Shown piece by piece: positions 44,911 through 53,718 of a DNA stretch of 64,000 nt (its first letter is position 1; each line of letters starts with the position of its first letter). A program made the position numbers and the translations under genes. The notes below the pieces were generated by a model. That model was given only the letters and a program-made list of their open reading frames with translations, was not told the DNA's origin and did not search any database. The DNA comes from Georgenia sp. M64 (GTDB lineage: Bacteria > Actinomycetota > Actinomycetes > Actinomycetales > Actinomycetaceae). The stretch covers positions 3,444,599 through 3,508,598 of the forward strand of contig NZ_CP145809.1 of NCBI RefSeq assembly GCF_038049925.1, read 5' to 3'.

Positions 44911-46230
44911 GTGAGCACCCCGGACATGACGACGGCGCCGGTCGCGGCGCGCAGCACCGATCCCCTGGGCATCGAGGTGCCCTCGACCGTGCCGACGCAC
45001 TGGTACAACCTCGCCGCCGACCTGCCCGAGCCCACCCCGCCGCACCTGCACCCCGGCACGAAGGAGCCGCTCGGCCCGGCGGACCTCGCGCCGCTGTTCC
45101 CCATGGCGCTCATCGAGCAGGAGGTCACCACCGAGCGGTACGTGGAGATCCCGCAGACGGTGCGGGAGATCTACGCCCTGTGGCGGCCCTCGCCGCTCAT
45201 CCGCGCGCACCGCCTCGAGCGGGCGCTGGGGTCGAGGGCGCGGATCTACTACAAGTACGAGGGCGTCTCGCCGGCCGGGTCGCACAAGCCCAACACCGCC
45301 GTCGCGCAGGCGTACTACAACGCCGTCGAGGGCGTCACGCGGCTGACCACGGAGACCGGTGCGGGCCAGTGGGGCGCGTCGCTGTCGCTGGCGTGCGCGC
45401 TGCTGGGGATGACGTGCGAGGTGTGGCAGGTGCGCAGCTCCTACGACGCCAAGCCCTACCGCCGCTTCCAGATGGAGACCTACGGCAGCGTCTGCCACTC
45501 CTCCCCGTCCGAGCTGACCGAGGCGGGCCGGGCGATGCTCGCGGCCGACCCCGACACCACCGGCTCGCTCGGCATGGCGATCTCCGAGGCGGTCGAGGTC
45601 GCGGCGAAGGACCCCGCCGCCCACTACTCCCTCGGCAGCGTCCTCAACCACGTCATGCTCCACCAGAGCGTCATCGGCCAGGAGGTGCTCGTCCAGCTCG
45701 AGGAGACGGGCGAGCGGCAGGCCGACGTCGTCTTCGGCTGCGCCGGCGGCGGGTCGAACCTGGCCGGGCTGACGTTCCCCCTCATCGGGCAGAACCTGCG
45801 CGAGGGGACGACGACGCGGGTGGTCGCGTGCGAGCCGGCCGCCTGCCCGTCGCTGACCCAGGGCGAGTACCGCTACGACCACGGCGACGTCGCCGGCCTG
45901 ACCCCGCTGCTGAAGATGCACACCCTCGGCAAGGACTTCGTCCCGCCGGCCATCCACGCCGGCGGGCTGCGCTACCACGGCATGGCGCCGATGGTCTCGC
46001 ACGCCCTCAACCTCGGGCTGCTCTCCGCGGTCGCGGTCGAGCAGGACGACGCCTTCCGCGCAGGGGTCCAGTTTGCCCGCGCCGAGGGGATCATCCCGGC
46101 GCCGGAGTCCACCCACGCCGTCGCCGCGGCGATGGACTACGCCCGGACGGCGCCCAAGGGTGAGGTCGTCGTCATCGGGCTGTCCGGCAACGGGGTGCTC
46201 GACCTGCCGGCCTACGGGTCGTACGTCTGA
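44911..46230 (+). CDS. trpB: Tryptophan synthase beta chain, TrpB2 type
   Basis: 439 residues from GTG at 44911. TrpB2 hallmarks are the long N-terminal extension, [30 protein letters not shown], the PLP lysine Lys126 in [27 protein letters not shown] and [19 protein letters not shown]. TrpB2 enzymes condense indole and serine to tryptophan, often without a TrpA partner, and act as stand-alone indole-salvage enzymes. No trpA or other trp gene is adjacent, in line with that role. Confidence 0.93.
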   Translation: MSTPDMTTAPVAARSTDPLGIEVPSTVPTHWYNLAADLPEPTPPHLHPGTKEPLGPADLAPLFPMALIEQEVTTERYVEIPQTVREIYALWRPSPLIRAHRLERALGSRARIYYKYEGVSPAGSHKPNTAVAQAYYNAVEGVTRLTTETGAGQWGASLSLACALLGMTCEVWQVRSSYDAKPYRRFQMETYGSVCHSSPSELTEAGRAMLAADPDTTGSLGMAISEAVEVAAKDPAAHYSLGSVLNHVMLHQSVIGQEVLVQLEETGERQADVVFGCAGGGSNLAGLTFPLIGQNLREGTTTRVVACEPAACPSLTQGEYRYDHGDVAGLTPLLKMHTLGKDFVPPAIHAGGLRYHGMAPMVSHALNLGLLSAVAVEQDDAFRAGVQFARAEGIIPAPESTHAVAAAMDYARTAPKGEVVVIGLSGNGVLDLPAYGSYV

Positions 46231-46254
46231 GGTCCTCGCCCGCAGTCGCGCGGT

Positions 46255-46277
46255 GACGCCCTCGCCGCGAGGGCGTC
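46255..46277. terminator. Bidirectional hairpin terminator
   Basis: GACGCCCTCG-CCG-CGAGGGCGTC: a perfect 10-bp stem with a 3-nt loop lies between the convergent tryptophan synthase and nuclease genes and overlaps the nuclease stop by two bases. There is no T-run. Confidence 0.7.
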
Positions 46278-47868
46278 AGGGGAGCGACTCGCAGGCGAGG
46301 TGGTCGTTGTCGCTGCCGTCGAGGCGGTGGACGTCACCGAGGCCCTGGCTCGACCAGTAGTCGTAGGTCGCCTGCGCCTGCGCGCGGGAGGAGAAGTCGG
46401 CGCAGTCGAGGTCCGGGCTCGCCGGGGCGACACCTCCCGCCGGCGTGGGGGCAGCGGGCGCCGGTGCCGGAGCGGGCGCCGGTGCCGGAGCGGGCGCCGG
46501 AGCCGGAGCGGGCGCCGGAGCCGGAGCGGGCGCCGGAGCCGGAGCGGGCGCCGGAGCCGGAGCGGGCGCCGGGGCCGGAGCGGGCGCCGGGGCCGGAGCG
46601 GGTGCAGGAGCCGGAGCCGGATCCGCGGGCGTCGCGGCGTCGTCGGCGGTCTTCGCCACCGTCCCCTCGGGTAGCGGCTCCTCGGGGCAGGTGGACAGCA
46701 CGCGCACCATCGCGTCGCGCTCGGCTGCGGTGACCCACAGCCCGTACGTGAGCTTCACCCCGACCTGGCGTGCCACGTACGCGCACCGGAACGCCTTGTT
46801 GGGCGGGAGCCAGGTGGCGGTGTCGCCGTCGCCCTTCTGGCTGTTGAGCGGACCGTCGACGGCGAGGAGGTTGAGCGGGTCGTTCCCGAACCGGCCGAGC
46901 GTGGTCGCGTCCCACTGCTGGGCGCCCTTCTGCCAGGCGTCCGAGAGGGCGACGACGTGGTCGATCTGGACGTCGCCGGACGTGGCCGAGCCGCGCGTGA
47001 AGGCGATGAGCGCGCCCCCGTACGGATCGGCGAGGGTCCCGGTCTCGACCACGCAGCCGTTCGTCCCGCCGCGCAGCCGGACGTCCGTGAGGTCGCGGCG
47101 CAGGACGTCGTTGCGGGTGTCGCAGCCGTTGCGGTCGACGTCGACGGCGCGCCACTGGAAGAGGTCACGGTCGTAGCCGGTCTTCGGTGCCCGTCCCTTC
47201 ACCTCGAGGAGCGGGACGGCAGCCACGGCCGTCATCGCCCCGGGTGCGGCGCCGCTCTGGGGCGGCGTGGAGGGTTCGGGCGCAGCGGTGGGCTCGGCAC
47301 TCGCTGTCGGCGTGCTCGCCTCGGGCGTGGGCTCGGGTGACGTGCTGGGCTCGGGTGACGTGCTGGGCTCGGGCGTGACGTCGGGCCCCGTGCTGGGCTG
47401 CTCGGTGACGACGGCGAGCGACGGCCCGTCCGCCGTCGGAGCTGCCGTCGCGCCGCCGACGGTCATGAGCACCAGCGCCGCGGCGAGCGCACCGGCGCCG
47501 GCCTTGCGGCCGACGAGGCTGAACGGCCGTCGCCCGAGGAGCAGCAGCAGCCCGACGACGACGGCGAGCAGCGAGGTCATGACCAGAGCCCCGCTGATCC
47601 CGCCCGTGACGCCGCCGAGCAGCGCGACGAGACCGACCACGACCGTCGGGACCAGCCACCGGTGCCGCACCTGCCCGGGCGGACCGCCCCGCCCAGCGGG
47701 TGCAGGCGTCGACGGCGTCGGGCCAGGCGACGGCCCCGGCCCCGGCGCCGGCAACCACAGCTGCCAGCCGGCCGGGGGCGGTCCCCACCGCGGGTCCGGC
47801 TGCCAGCCCGGCCCGGGCGTCCAGCCGGGCGGCGGGGCGGGCCAGCTCGGTGGCGGGTTGAAGATCAC
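46276..47868 (-). CDS. Membrane-anchored HNH (DUF1524) nuclease with excalibur domain
   Basis: 530 residues from GTG at 47868 behind GAGGG. A Pro/Gly/Trp-rich cytosolic start, three hydrophobic helices (about 72-141) and a Ser/Thr/Pro linker lead to an extracytoplasmic DUF1524/GmrSD-type HNH domain (about 225-405): GDVQIDHVVALSDAWQKGA, then FGNDPLNLLAVDGPLNSQKGD. Next is an Ala-Pro dipeptide linker of some 60 residues and a C-terminal excalibur-like calcium motif (DLDCADF, SDNDHLACESLP). It is probably a surface nuclease for DNA scavenging, recycling or defence. Confidence 0.88.
   Translation of the reverse strand: MIFNPPPSWPAPPPGWTPGPGWQPDPRWGPPPAGWQLWLPAPGPGPSPGPTPSTPAPAGRGGPPGQVRHRWLVPTVVVGLVALLGGVTGGISGALVMTSLLAVVVGLLLLLGRRPFSLVGRKAGAGALAAALVLMTVGGATAAPTADGPSLAVVTEQPSTGPDVTPEPSTSPEPSTSPEPTPEASTPTASAEPTAAPEPSTPPQSGAAPGAMTAVAAVPLLEVKGRAPKTGYDRDLFQWRAVDVDRNGCDTRNDVLRRDLTDVRLRGGTNGCVVETGTLADPYGGALIAFTRGSATSGDVQIDHVVALSDAWQKGAQQWDATTLGRFGNDPLNLLAVDGPLNSQKGDGDTATWLPPNKAFRCAYVARQVGVKLTYGLWVTAAERDAMVRVLSTCPEEPLPEGTVAKTADDAATPADPAPAPAPAPAPAPAPAPAPAPAPAPAPAPAPAPAPAPAPAPAPAPAPAPAPAPAPAAPTPAGGVAPASPDLDCADFSSRAQAQATYDYWSSQGLGDVHRLDGSDNDHLACESLP
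46456..46620. repeat. Ala-Pro coding minisatellite
   Basis: About 165 bp of 12- to 18-bp units (GGAGCGGGCGCC with GCCGGA or GCCGGT) encode the Ala-Pro linker of the nuclease. All unit lengths are multiples of six, so changes in number keep the frame and alter only linker length. Confidence 0.85.
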
Positions 47869-48201
47869 TCGGACGCCCTCGGTTCACTGGACGGACAGAC
47901 CCCGGCGAGGCCTCGTCCCATCCATCCTCCTCGACCGCACCGCGGCCGCGCAGGACGATTGTCGTCGGTCCGGCACCTCAGACCTTCCCGGCGCCCCGGC
48001 GCGCCGCGGACCCGCCTGCTCCGGCTCCCGCCAGGGCCACACGCGACAGGCGCGAAACCGCCCGGTTCGGCCCGGAATCGAACCATTGACGCGAACCGGA
48101 CAACGGCGCGAAAATCCTCGGACCAGGCACCTCCCGACGTCGTCGGCGCACTCCCGGCGGCGACAAGCCGGTGCGTTTCTCGCTCGCCGAAGGAGAACGC
48201 T
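47869..48201. other. Non-coding spacer upstream of the three-gene cassette
   Basis: No gene is supported in these 333 bp. Composition falls in GC around 48040-48120 (CGCGAAAATCC), a likely place for the promoter of the cassette at 48202, but I cannot name definite -35/-10 boxes. Confidence 0.4.
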
Positions 48202-48492
48202 GTGGACCCCAAGGACGACCGGCTCTCGCTCGGAGAGCTCCGGCACCTCGACGGGCTGATCACCATCCTCGAGGAGCAGGGGCTCTCGGTCGACGACGTG
48301 ATCATCACCGGGGAGGACGGCTGCTGCGGCGCGATCGCCGCGACCGCCCACGAGAACGACCGGTTCGCCTCCTCGGTCCACGACCGCGAGATCCTCGCCC
48401 GGATCCGCGAGCTGGAGTCCCAGCTCGAGTCGGCCCCCACGCTGGGCGAGCTCATCGAGCTGCGCGGAAGAGCGCTCCGGCCGCAGGGCTGA
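48202..48492 (+). CDS. Small protein with a Cys-Cys motif, family unknown
   Basis: 96 residues. GTG at 48202 lies six bases after AAGGAG, a strong ribosome-binding site. The sequence is acidic and hydrophilic with two predicted helices (LGELRHLDGLITILEEQG and HDREILARIRELESQLES) around a central VDDVIITGEDGCCGAIAATAHE segment. There is no signal peptide or membrane helix. I do not recognise it. It is followed within 13 bp by a single-TM gene and a polytopic HTTM/SdpB-like gene, so it may be the substrate, regulator or precursor of a membrane maturation system. The CCGA core flanked by a leader-like helix is the notable part. Confidence 0.6.
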   Translation: MDPKDDRLSLGELRHLDGLITILEEQGLSVDDVIITGEDGCCGAIAATAHENDRFASSVHDREILARIRELESQLESAPTLGELIELRGRALRPQG

Positions 48493-48504
48493 GGGGGCCG
48501 CCGG

Positions 48505-49014
48505 GTGTGGCGGACCCTGACGGTCGTCGTGCTGGCCGCGGTGCTCGTCGCCAGCGCGCTCAACCAGCTCAAGCTCCGGCAGTGGGAGCGGTTCGCCGGC
48601 CGCTGGGACCGGTGGGCCGTGCTGCCCCACTTCGCGTTCTTCGCCCCTGAGCCGGGCCATGCCGGCACCCACCTCGTCCTGCGCGACCGGGGCGAGGACG
48701 GGTGGACCGGCTGGCAGGAGGTGCCGCTCTCCCCACGCACCCGGTGGCGGTTCGTGTGGAACCCCGCGCGGTACGAGCGCAAGGCGCTGCAGGACCTCCT
48801 GAGCGGGATCGCGCGCGACGCCCAGGAGATCGACGACGCCGGCGCCCTGACGCTGACCTCCTGCTACCTCGGCCTGGCGGCGTGGGCGGACGCGCAACCA
48901 CCTGCCGCGCCCGGCGCCGCAGAACGCCAGTTCGCCGTCCTGCAGACCATCGGGCACGGCGACGACCGCGCGCTGCGGCCGGCGATCCTCTCGCGCCCGC
49001 TGCGCCGTGTCTGA
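48505..49014 (+). CDS. Single-TM protein of the FFAPEPG type (SdpA-like)
   Basis: 169 residues from GTG at 48505. An N-terminal membrane helix (TLTVVVLAAVLVASAL) is followed by an extracytoplasmic domain that opens with WAVLPHFAFFAPEPGHAGTHLVLRDRG. This resembles the P-x-W/F-x-FF-(T/A)-x-x-P segment I recall from SdpA proteins and from unnamed partners of HTTM proteins. One Cys (LTSCYLG). It overlaps the downstream polytopic gene by eight bases. In Bacillus subtilis SdpA and SdpB together mature the SDP toxin. Homology here is suggested by topology and one motif only. Confidence 0.55.
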   Translation: MWRTLTVVVLAAVLVASALNQLKLRQWERFAGRWDRWAVLPHFAFFAPEPGHAGTHLVLRDRGEDGWTGWQEVPLSPRTRWRFVWNPARYERKALQDLLSGIARDAQEIDDAGALTLTSCYLGLAAWADAQPPAAPGAAERQFAVLQTIGHGDDRALRPAILSRPLRRV

Positions 49015-49801
49015 CGAGGCCTGGGCCGTCTCGATCGCCGCCCGCGCCGCCTGTCTGGCCCTGACCGTCGGCTTCCTCGAGCAGCTCACCGTCTTCCGCC
49101 GCGCCTACGGTCCGCGCGGGCCGTTCTCCGCCGCGGTCGCCGGCGTTTTCGCCCGGCCCGGGCACCGGCTCCTCGCCCGCGACGGCGTCGCGCGGGGGGT
49201 CCTCGCGGTCGGCGCCGTCGCCGGCACGGTCGGGCTCGTCCTGGGTCCGCTCCCCGTGGCCGGGTGGGCCGCGGGCCTGACCTGCGTGCTGGCGGCGCTC
49301 GCGATCAAGGGCCGGCGCGTCACCGCCGGCGACGGCGCGGAGCAGATCTCGGTCATCGTCCTGCTCGCGACGAGCCTCGCCCTGGCACCGGTCGCCGGCG
49401 AGCCCGCGCTCAACGTCGTCGCCCTGTTCGTCGGTGCGATGAGCGTGCTGAGCTACGTCACCGCCGGGCTCGCCAAGGCGGTCTCGTCCACGTGGCGCTC
49501 CGGCGCCGCGATCGCGATCATCATGGGCTCGACCGCCTACGGCCAGCCGCGGGTGGCCGCCCTGCTCGACGGCAGGCCGTACCTCGGCGTCCTCCTCGCC
49601 CGGTCGACGGTCGCCTTCGAGTGCGCCTTCCCGCTGGTGCTGCTCGCGCCGCTGCCGGTGGCCCTGGCCCTCCTGGGCGTCGGGCTGATGTTCCACCTCG
49701 GCACGGCCGTCACGATGGGGCTCAACACGTTCGTGTGGGCGTTCGTCGGGACCTACCCGGCGGTGCTGGTCCTGGCGCGGGCGACCTCGCCCTTCTGGTG
49801 A
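49007..49801 (+). CDS. Polytopic membrane protein, HTTM/SdpB- or MauE/DoxX-like
   Basis: 264 residues, seven or so hydrophobic helices (SIAARAACLALTVGFLEQL, GVLAVGAVAGTVGLVLG, ISVIVLLATSLALAP, VVALFVGAMSVLSYVTAGLAKAV, STVAFECAFPLVLLAPLPVAL, LGVGLMFHLGTAVTMGLNTFVWAFVGTYPAVLVLA). The YVTAGLAKAVSSTWRSG and GLMFHLGTAVTMGLNTF patterns recall the HTTM (vitamin K-dependent carboxylase-like) family that includes SdpB. Translationally coupled to the single-TM gene. Function unknown; a redox or maturation role for the small Cys-Cys protein is inference. Confidence 0.6.
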   Translation: MSDEAWAVSIAARAACLALTVGFLEQLTVFRRAYGPRGPFSAAVAGVFARPGHRLLARDGVARGVLAVGAVAGTVGLVLGPLPVAGWAAGLTCVLAALAIKGRRVTAGDGAEQISVIVLLATSLALAPVAGEPALNVVALFVGAMSVLSYVTAGLAKAVSSTWRSGAAIAIIMGSTAYGQPRVAALLDGRPYLGVLLARSTVAFECAFPLVLLAPLPVALALLGVGLMFHLGTAVTMGLNTFVWAFVGTYPAVLVLARATSPFW

Positions 49802-49925
49802 CCGGGCACCGGGCACGCAGCGGTCCCGTGGCGGTGCCAGATCCACCGCACCGATGAGGAGGGAGGCCAAACCCAGCCGGTTGCGGGCCGTCCGGTCGCG
49901 GAGCACCAGCCCGCCGTCACCACGA

Positions 49926-50055
49926 CGAGTCTGCTCATCTGGTCGCTGATCACGACCATCCGAGCAACCTCGCCCGGCACCAACCGACGGCACCACCCGC
50001 GCATTCAACGAGTCTGCTCATCTGGTCGTCAATCACGACCATCCGAGCAATCTCG
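49926..50055. repeat. 130-bp composite palindromic intergenic repeat, copy A
   Basis: Two 47-bp palindromic units in direct orientation (49926-49972 and 50009-50055) are separated by 36 bp. Each unit has outer arms (CGAGTCTGCTC matched, fully or partly, to GAGCAGACTCG) and inner arms TGGTCG/CGACCA, giving a nested hairpin. A second copy with the same spacing lies at 58883-59012. It resembles a REP/BIME-like element or small non-autonomous mobile repeat. Confidence 0.85.
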
Positions 50056-50153
50056 TGCAGCTGGGAGGGCGGCACGAGTCCGGGCGTGACAGCCCCACGC
50101 CGGCCGCCACCGCTGAGGTCACGCCAAGCCAGGTCAGGCCGAGCCAGGTCAGG

Positions 50154-50921
50154 TCACGAGGCGCCCAGCACCCGCACGAGCCCGCGCACGAGTGTGCCGG
50201 CCGCCCCGAGCGAGACCACGACGACGGCCACGGTCCGGGCCGTCGTCGGCGGGACCCGGCGCGCGACCCGTCCGCCGAGGAGCACACCGACCGGGACGGC
50301 ACCGAGTACCGCAACCACGAGCGGCCAGGGCACCGCGGCCCCCTGCGCGCTAGCGCCGAGGAGGGTCTTGGTCGACAGCGACACCACGCTCATCGTGAGG
50401 AAGATCGGCTGGAGCGTGGCGGCGAAGGACCGCTGCGCCCACCTCGTCGCCCGCGCGTAGACGAGCAGTGCCGGCGCCGCGACGCCGACGGCGGTGTTGA
50501 GGAACCCGCCCGTCACCCCCGCGAGCAGGCCGGCCGGGGTCGGCGCGAGGTCCGGGACCCCCCGCACGAGGGCGCCCCCGCCCAGCGCGAGCAGGAGCAC
50601 CGCGCCGATGACCACCTCGAGCCAGCCTGGGTCGGCCTCCCGCACGAGCAGGGCCGCCGGGACCGACCCGACCACCACCACGGGCGCGATCCGCAGCAGC
50701 CGGCCGAGGTCGACGTCGGCCCGCATCGCGACCGTCATGAGCAGGGCCGAGACGAGTGTCGTGACGTTGGTGAGCATGACGCCGGTGACCGGACCGATCG
50801 CGAGGACCAGTGTCGGGGAGACGACGAGGCCCGTCCCCGTCCCGCTGGTGCGCTGCAGGACGCAGCCCAGCACGACGGCGGCGACGACGACCGGCGCCAC
50901 CACCTCGACCGGCAGGTCCAC
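50154..50921 (-). CDS. TSUP (TauE/SafE) family permease
   Basis: 255 residues from GTG at 50921. About eight hydrophobic helices, with the TSUP two-repeat layout: VLGCVLQRTSGTGTGLVVSPTLVLAIGPVTGVMLTN in the first half and GLLAGVTGGFLNTAVGVAAPALLVYAR in the second. TSUP proteins move sulfite, sulfonates or organic acids. As the last gene of the tartrate operon, 13 bp after the dehydratase gene, it may export a product or an anion by-product. Confidence 0.87.
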   Translation of the reverse strand: MDLPVEVVAPVVVAAVVLGCVLQRTSGTGTGLVVSPTLVLAIGPVTGVMLTNVTTLVSALLMTVAMRADVDLGRLLRIAPVVVVGSVPAALLVREADPGWLEVVIGAVLLLALGGGALVRGVPDLAPTPAGLLAGVTGGFLNTAVGVAAPALLVYARATRWAQRSFAATLQPIFLTMSVVSLSTKTLLGASAQGAAVPWPLVVAVLGAVPVGVLLGGRVARRVPPTTARTVAVVVVSLGAAGTLVRGLVRVLGAS

Positions 50922-50933
50922 CGACGGACCCGC

Positions 50934-52097
50934 TCAGCCGGACAGCTCGGCCATGACGGCGTACAGGTCGGACTTGCCCTCGAACCCGATGCCGGGGAGC
51001 TCGGGCATGGTGACGTACCCGTCCTCGACGCCCACCCCGTCGGGGAATCCCCCGAAGGGCTGGAACAGGTCGGGGTAGGACTCGTTGCCGCCCAGTCCCA
51101 GGCCCGCCGCGATGTTGAGGGACATCTGGTGGCCGCCGTGCGGGATGCACCGGCTCGCGGACCAGCCGTGCTCGGCGAGCATCGCGAGGATGTGCTCGTA
51201 CTCCACGAGCCCGTAGGACAGGGCGCAGTCGAACTGGAGCCAGTCGCGGTCCTTGCGCATGCCGCCGTACCGGATGAGGTTGGCGGCGTCCTGGACGGAG
51301 AAGAGGTTCTCCCCGGTGGCGACCGGGCCGTCGTACGCGGCGGTGAGCGCGGCGTTGAGCTCGTAGTCGAGGGGGTCGCCGGCCTCCTCGTACCAGAAGA
51401 GGTCGTAGGCGCTCAGCGCCTCGCCGTAGGCCAGCGCGGTGTCGCGGTCGAACCGGCCGTTGGCGTCGACGGCGAGGCGCTGGCCGGGGCCGAGCACGTC
51501 GAGGGCCGCCTCGATGCGGCGCACGTCCTCACCGAGCCCGGCGCCGCCGATCTTCATCTTCACCACGGTGAACCCACGGTCGGTGTAGGAGCGCATCTCG
51601 TCCTGCAGTCCGCGCACGTCCTTGCCCGGGTAGTAGTAGCCGCCTGCGGCGTAGACGAACACGCGAGGGTCGGCCGTGCGCCCGTGCCGCTCGGCGAGGA
51701 GGCGGAAGAGGGGCTTGCCCGCGATCTTGGCGACGGCGTCCCACACGGCCATGTCGAGCGTCCCGACGGCGACCGAGCGCTCCCCGTGCCCGCCCGGCTT
51801 CTCGTTGGTCATCGCCGTCGCCCAGATGCGGTGCGGGTCGAGGTTCGTGCCGTCGTCGTCGACCAGGGTCGCCGGGTCCGCGGCGAGGACGCGCGGGATG
51901 AACCGGTCACGCAGGAGCGCCCCCTGGCCGTAGCGGCCGTTGGAGTTGAAGCCGTACCCCACCACCGGCCGGCCGTCACGCACCACGTCGGTGACGACGG
52001 CGACCAGGCTCAGCGTCATCGTCGAGAAGTCGATGTAGGCGTTGCGGATGGGCGAGCTGATGGGGAGCGTCCGCTCCCGGATGTCGACGATCCTCAT
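50934..52097 (-). CDS. D-tartrate dehydratase (enolase superfamily, TarD-like)
   Basis: 387 residues from ATG at 52097, overlapping the dehydrogenase gene by four bases. Enolase-superfamily residues are complete: Lys180-x-Lys182 (VVKMKIGG), metal ligands Asp211, Glu237 and Glu263, and His320 (RCIPHGGHQMS). Lys100 in TNEKPGGHGERS also matches. Each number is exactly two lower than the residues I recall for Bradyrhizobium TarD (K102, K184, D213, E239, E265, H322), which dehydrates D-tartrate to oxaloacetate. With two tartrate dehydrogenase genes and a TctABC system in the same operon the assignment is strong. Confidence 0.88.
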   Translation of the reverse strand: MRIVDIRERTLPISSPIRNAYIDFSTMTLSLVAVVTDVVRDGRPVVGYGFNSNGRYGQGALLRDRFIPRVLAADPATLVDDDGTNLDPHRIWATAMTNEKPGGHGERSVAVGTLDMAVWDAVAKIAGKPLFRLLAERHGRTADPRVFVYAAGGYYYPGKDVRGLQDEMRSYTDRGFTVVKMKIGGAGLGEDVRRIEAALDVLGPGQRLAVDANGRFDRDTALAYGEALSAYDLFWYEEAGDPLDYELNAALTAAYDGPVATGENLFSVQDAANLIRYGGMRKDRDWLQFDCALSYGLVEYEHILAMLAEHGWSASRCIPHGGHQMSLNIAAGLGLGGNESYPDLFQPFGGFPDGVGVEDGYVTMPELPGIGFEGKSDLYAVMAELSG

Positions 52098-53164
52098 CGG
52101 GCCGCCACCTCCCGGTCCAGGGCCGTGAGGAGCTCGGCGGTGACCTCCCGGGTGGAGGCCGTGCCACCGAGGTCGGCGGTGCGCACGCCCGTCTCGGCGA
52201 GCACGTGGGACACGGCGCCCATGACCGCCTCGGCGGCGTCGGCGTGGCCGAGGTGGTCGAGCATCATCGCCCCGGCCCACACCTGGCCGAGCGGGTTCGC
52301 GCGCCCGGTGCCGGCGATGTCGGGGGCGGAGCCGTGGACGGGCTCGAACATGGACGGGAACGCACCCTCGGGGTTGAGGTTGGCCGACGGGGCGATGCCG
52401 ATGCTGCCGATGATCGCGGCGCCGAGGTCGGTGAGGATGTCGCCGAACAGGTTGGAGGCGACGACGACGTCGAACCGTCCGGGGTCGAGGACGAACAGGG
52501 CCGAGAGGGCGTCGATGTGGTACTCGCTGGTCTCCACGCCCGGGTGCTCGGCGGCGAGCTCGCGGAAGACGTCGTCCCAGAACGGCATCGTGTGGATGAT
52601 CCCGTTCGACTTGGTCGCCGAGGCGAGCCTGCCGCGGCGCGAGCCGGCGAGGTCGTACGCGTACCGCATGACCCGCTCGACCCCGCGGCGAGTGAAGACC
52701 GACTCCTGGATGGCGACCTCGTCCGCGGTGCCGCGGTACAGACGCCCGCCGGCCTCGGAGTACTCACCCTCGTTGTTCTCCCGCACGACGACGAAGTCGA
52801 TGGCCGGCACGTCCCGCAGCGGCGAGCTGATCCCGGGCAGCAGCGTGACGGGACGGAGGTTGACGTACTGCCGGAACGCCCGCCGGATCGGGATGAGCAG
52901 CCCCCACAGGGAGACGTGGTCGGGCACACCGGGGTAGCCGACGGCACCGAGGAAGATCTGGTCGAACCCGCCGAGCGTCTCGATGCCGTCCTCGGGCATC
53001 ATCCGGCCCGTGCGGGCGTAGTACTCGCACGACCACTCCAGCTCGGTCCAGGCCAGCTCGATGCCGAAGCGGGCGCCGACGCGCTCGAGGACCTCCTGAG
53101 CCGCGGGCACGACCTCCGTGCCGATGCCGTCGCCCGGGATCGTGGCGATCCGGTACGTGTCCAT
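52094..53164 (-). CDS. Tartrate/D-malate dehydrogenase (isopropylmalate dehydrogenase family)
   Basis: 356 residues from ATG at 53164 behind CTGGAGA. Beta-decarboxylating dehydrogenase motifs: IATIPGDGIGTEVVP, FVVVRENNEGEYS, ATKSNGIIHTMPFWDDVF, HIDALSALFVL, VVASNLFGDILTDLGAAIIGSIGIAPSANLNPEG and FEPVHGSAPDIAG. The GAVGYPGVPDHVSLWGLLIPIRR segment is typical of tartrate dehydrogenase/decarboxylase (TtuC/D-malate type). It oxidises L- or meso-tartrate, or decarboxylates D-malate, with NAD and Mn/Mg. A second paralogue starts the same operon. Confidence 0.9.
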   Translation of the reverse strand: MDTYRIATIPGDGIGTEVVPAAQEVLERVGARFGIELAWTELEWSCEYYARTGRMMPEDGIETLGGFDQIFLGAVGYPGVPDHVSLWGLLIPIRRAFRQYVNLRPVTLLPGISSPLRDVPAIDFVVVRENNEGEYSEAGGRLYRGTADEVAIQESVFTRRGVERVMRYAYDLAGSRRGRLASATKSNGIIHTMPFWDDVFRELAAEHPGVETSEYHIDALSALFVLDPGRFDVVVASNLFGDILTDLGAAIIGSIGIAPSANLNPEGAFPSMFEPVHGSAPDIAGTGRANPLGQVWAGAMMLDHLGHADAAEAVMGAVSHVLAETGVRTADLGGTASTREVTAELLTALDREVAAR

Positions 53165-53249
53165 GTGTCTCCAGTTCGGGGTCGGCGGGCGCGGGAGCGC
53201 GCCCGCGGGAAGCGGGGTGGGTGGCTCGGTGGGTCAGCGGGTCGGTGGC

Positions 53250-53717
53250 TCAGAACGCGGTCTCGGGCAGGCGGACGTACAGCACCTCGGTGAAGAGCAG
53301 GTAGAACGCCCCGACGACGACGACCGCGACGGCGGTGTCGAGCAGGACCCCGCGCACCGTCGGGCGGTCCTTGCGCATGACGACCGCCATGAGCACGAAG
53401 AAGACGATCCCCCCGACGAGGTAGCCGAGGTAGGGCAGCGCGGCCACCCAGCCGATAAGAACCGCGACCGCGACGAGGAGCCCGCGTACGGGCATGCGCT
53501 CCTCGACCTCGGTGCCGTGCCCGACCGCGCGGCGCAGGAGACCCATGACGAGCAGGGCGAGCCCGAGCACACCGAGCGCTAGGATGACGGGGTCGGCGAA
53601 GGTGCCGCCGTGCTCGGTCGTGTAGCTGCGCTGCGACCAGAAGACGGCGGTCACGGCGACGGTGAGGCCGCCCACCGCGACGTTGACCTTGTCGGCGGTC
53701 ATCGTTCGTGCGGCCAT
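53250..53717 (-). CDS. tctB: TctB subunit of the second tripartite transporter
   Basis: 155 residues with four membrane helices (VNVAVGGLTVAVTAVFW, PVILALGVLGLALLVMGLL, RGLLVAVAVLIGWVAALPYLGYLVGGIVFFVLMAVVM, AVAVVVVGAFYLLF). The TFADPVILALGVLG motif replaces the usual FP-R of TctB. It follows tctA by one base and is read with it. Confidence 0.88.
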   Translation of the reverse strand: MAARTMTADKVNVAVGGLTVAVTAVFWSQRSYTTEHGGTFADPVILALGVLGLALLVMGLLRRAVGHGTEVEERMPVRGLLVAVAVLIGWVAALPYLGYLVGGIVFFVLMAVVMRKDRPTVRGVLLDTAVAVVVVGAFYLLFTEVLYVRLPETAF

Positions 53718-53718
53718 G

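Noticed and set aside
46456-46620. Regular repeats that might suggest a CRISPR array
   Set aside because: Units are contiguous with no unique spacers and encode an Ala-Pro linker in frame.
48070-48090. GGAATCGAACC, resembling the T-arm of a minus-strand tRNA
   Set aside because: The flanking bases do not form a T-stem, and no acceptor stem or anticodon arm can be drawn.
47884-49089. Minus-strand open frame opposite the three-gene cassette
   Set aside because: Low-complexity composition, no ribosome-binding site, and the plus-strand genes have good starts and membrane helices.
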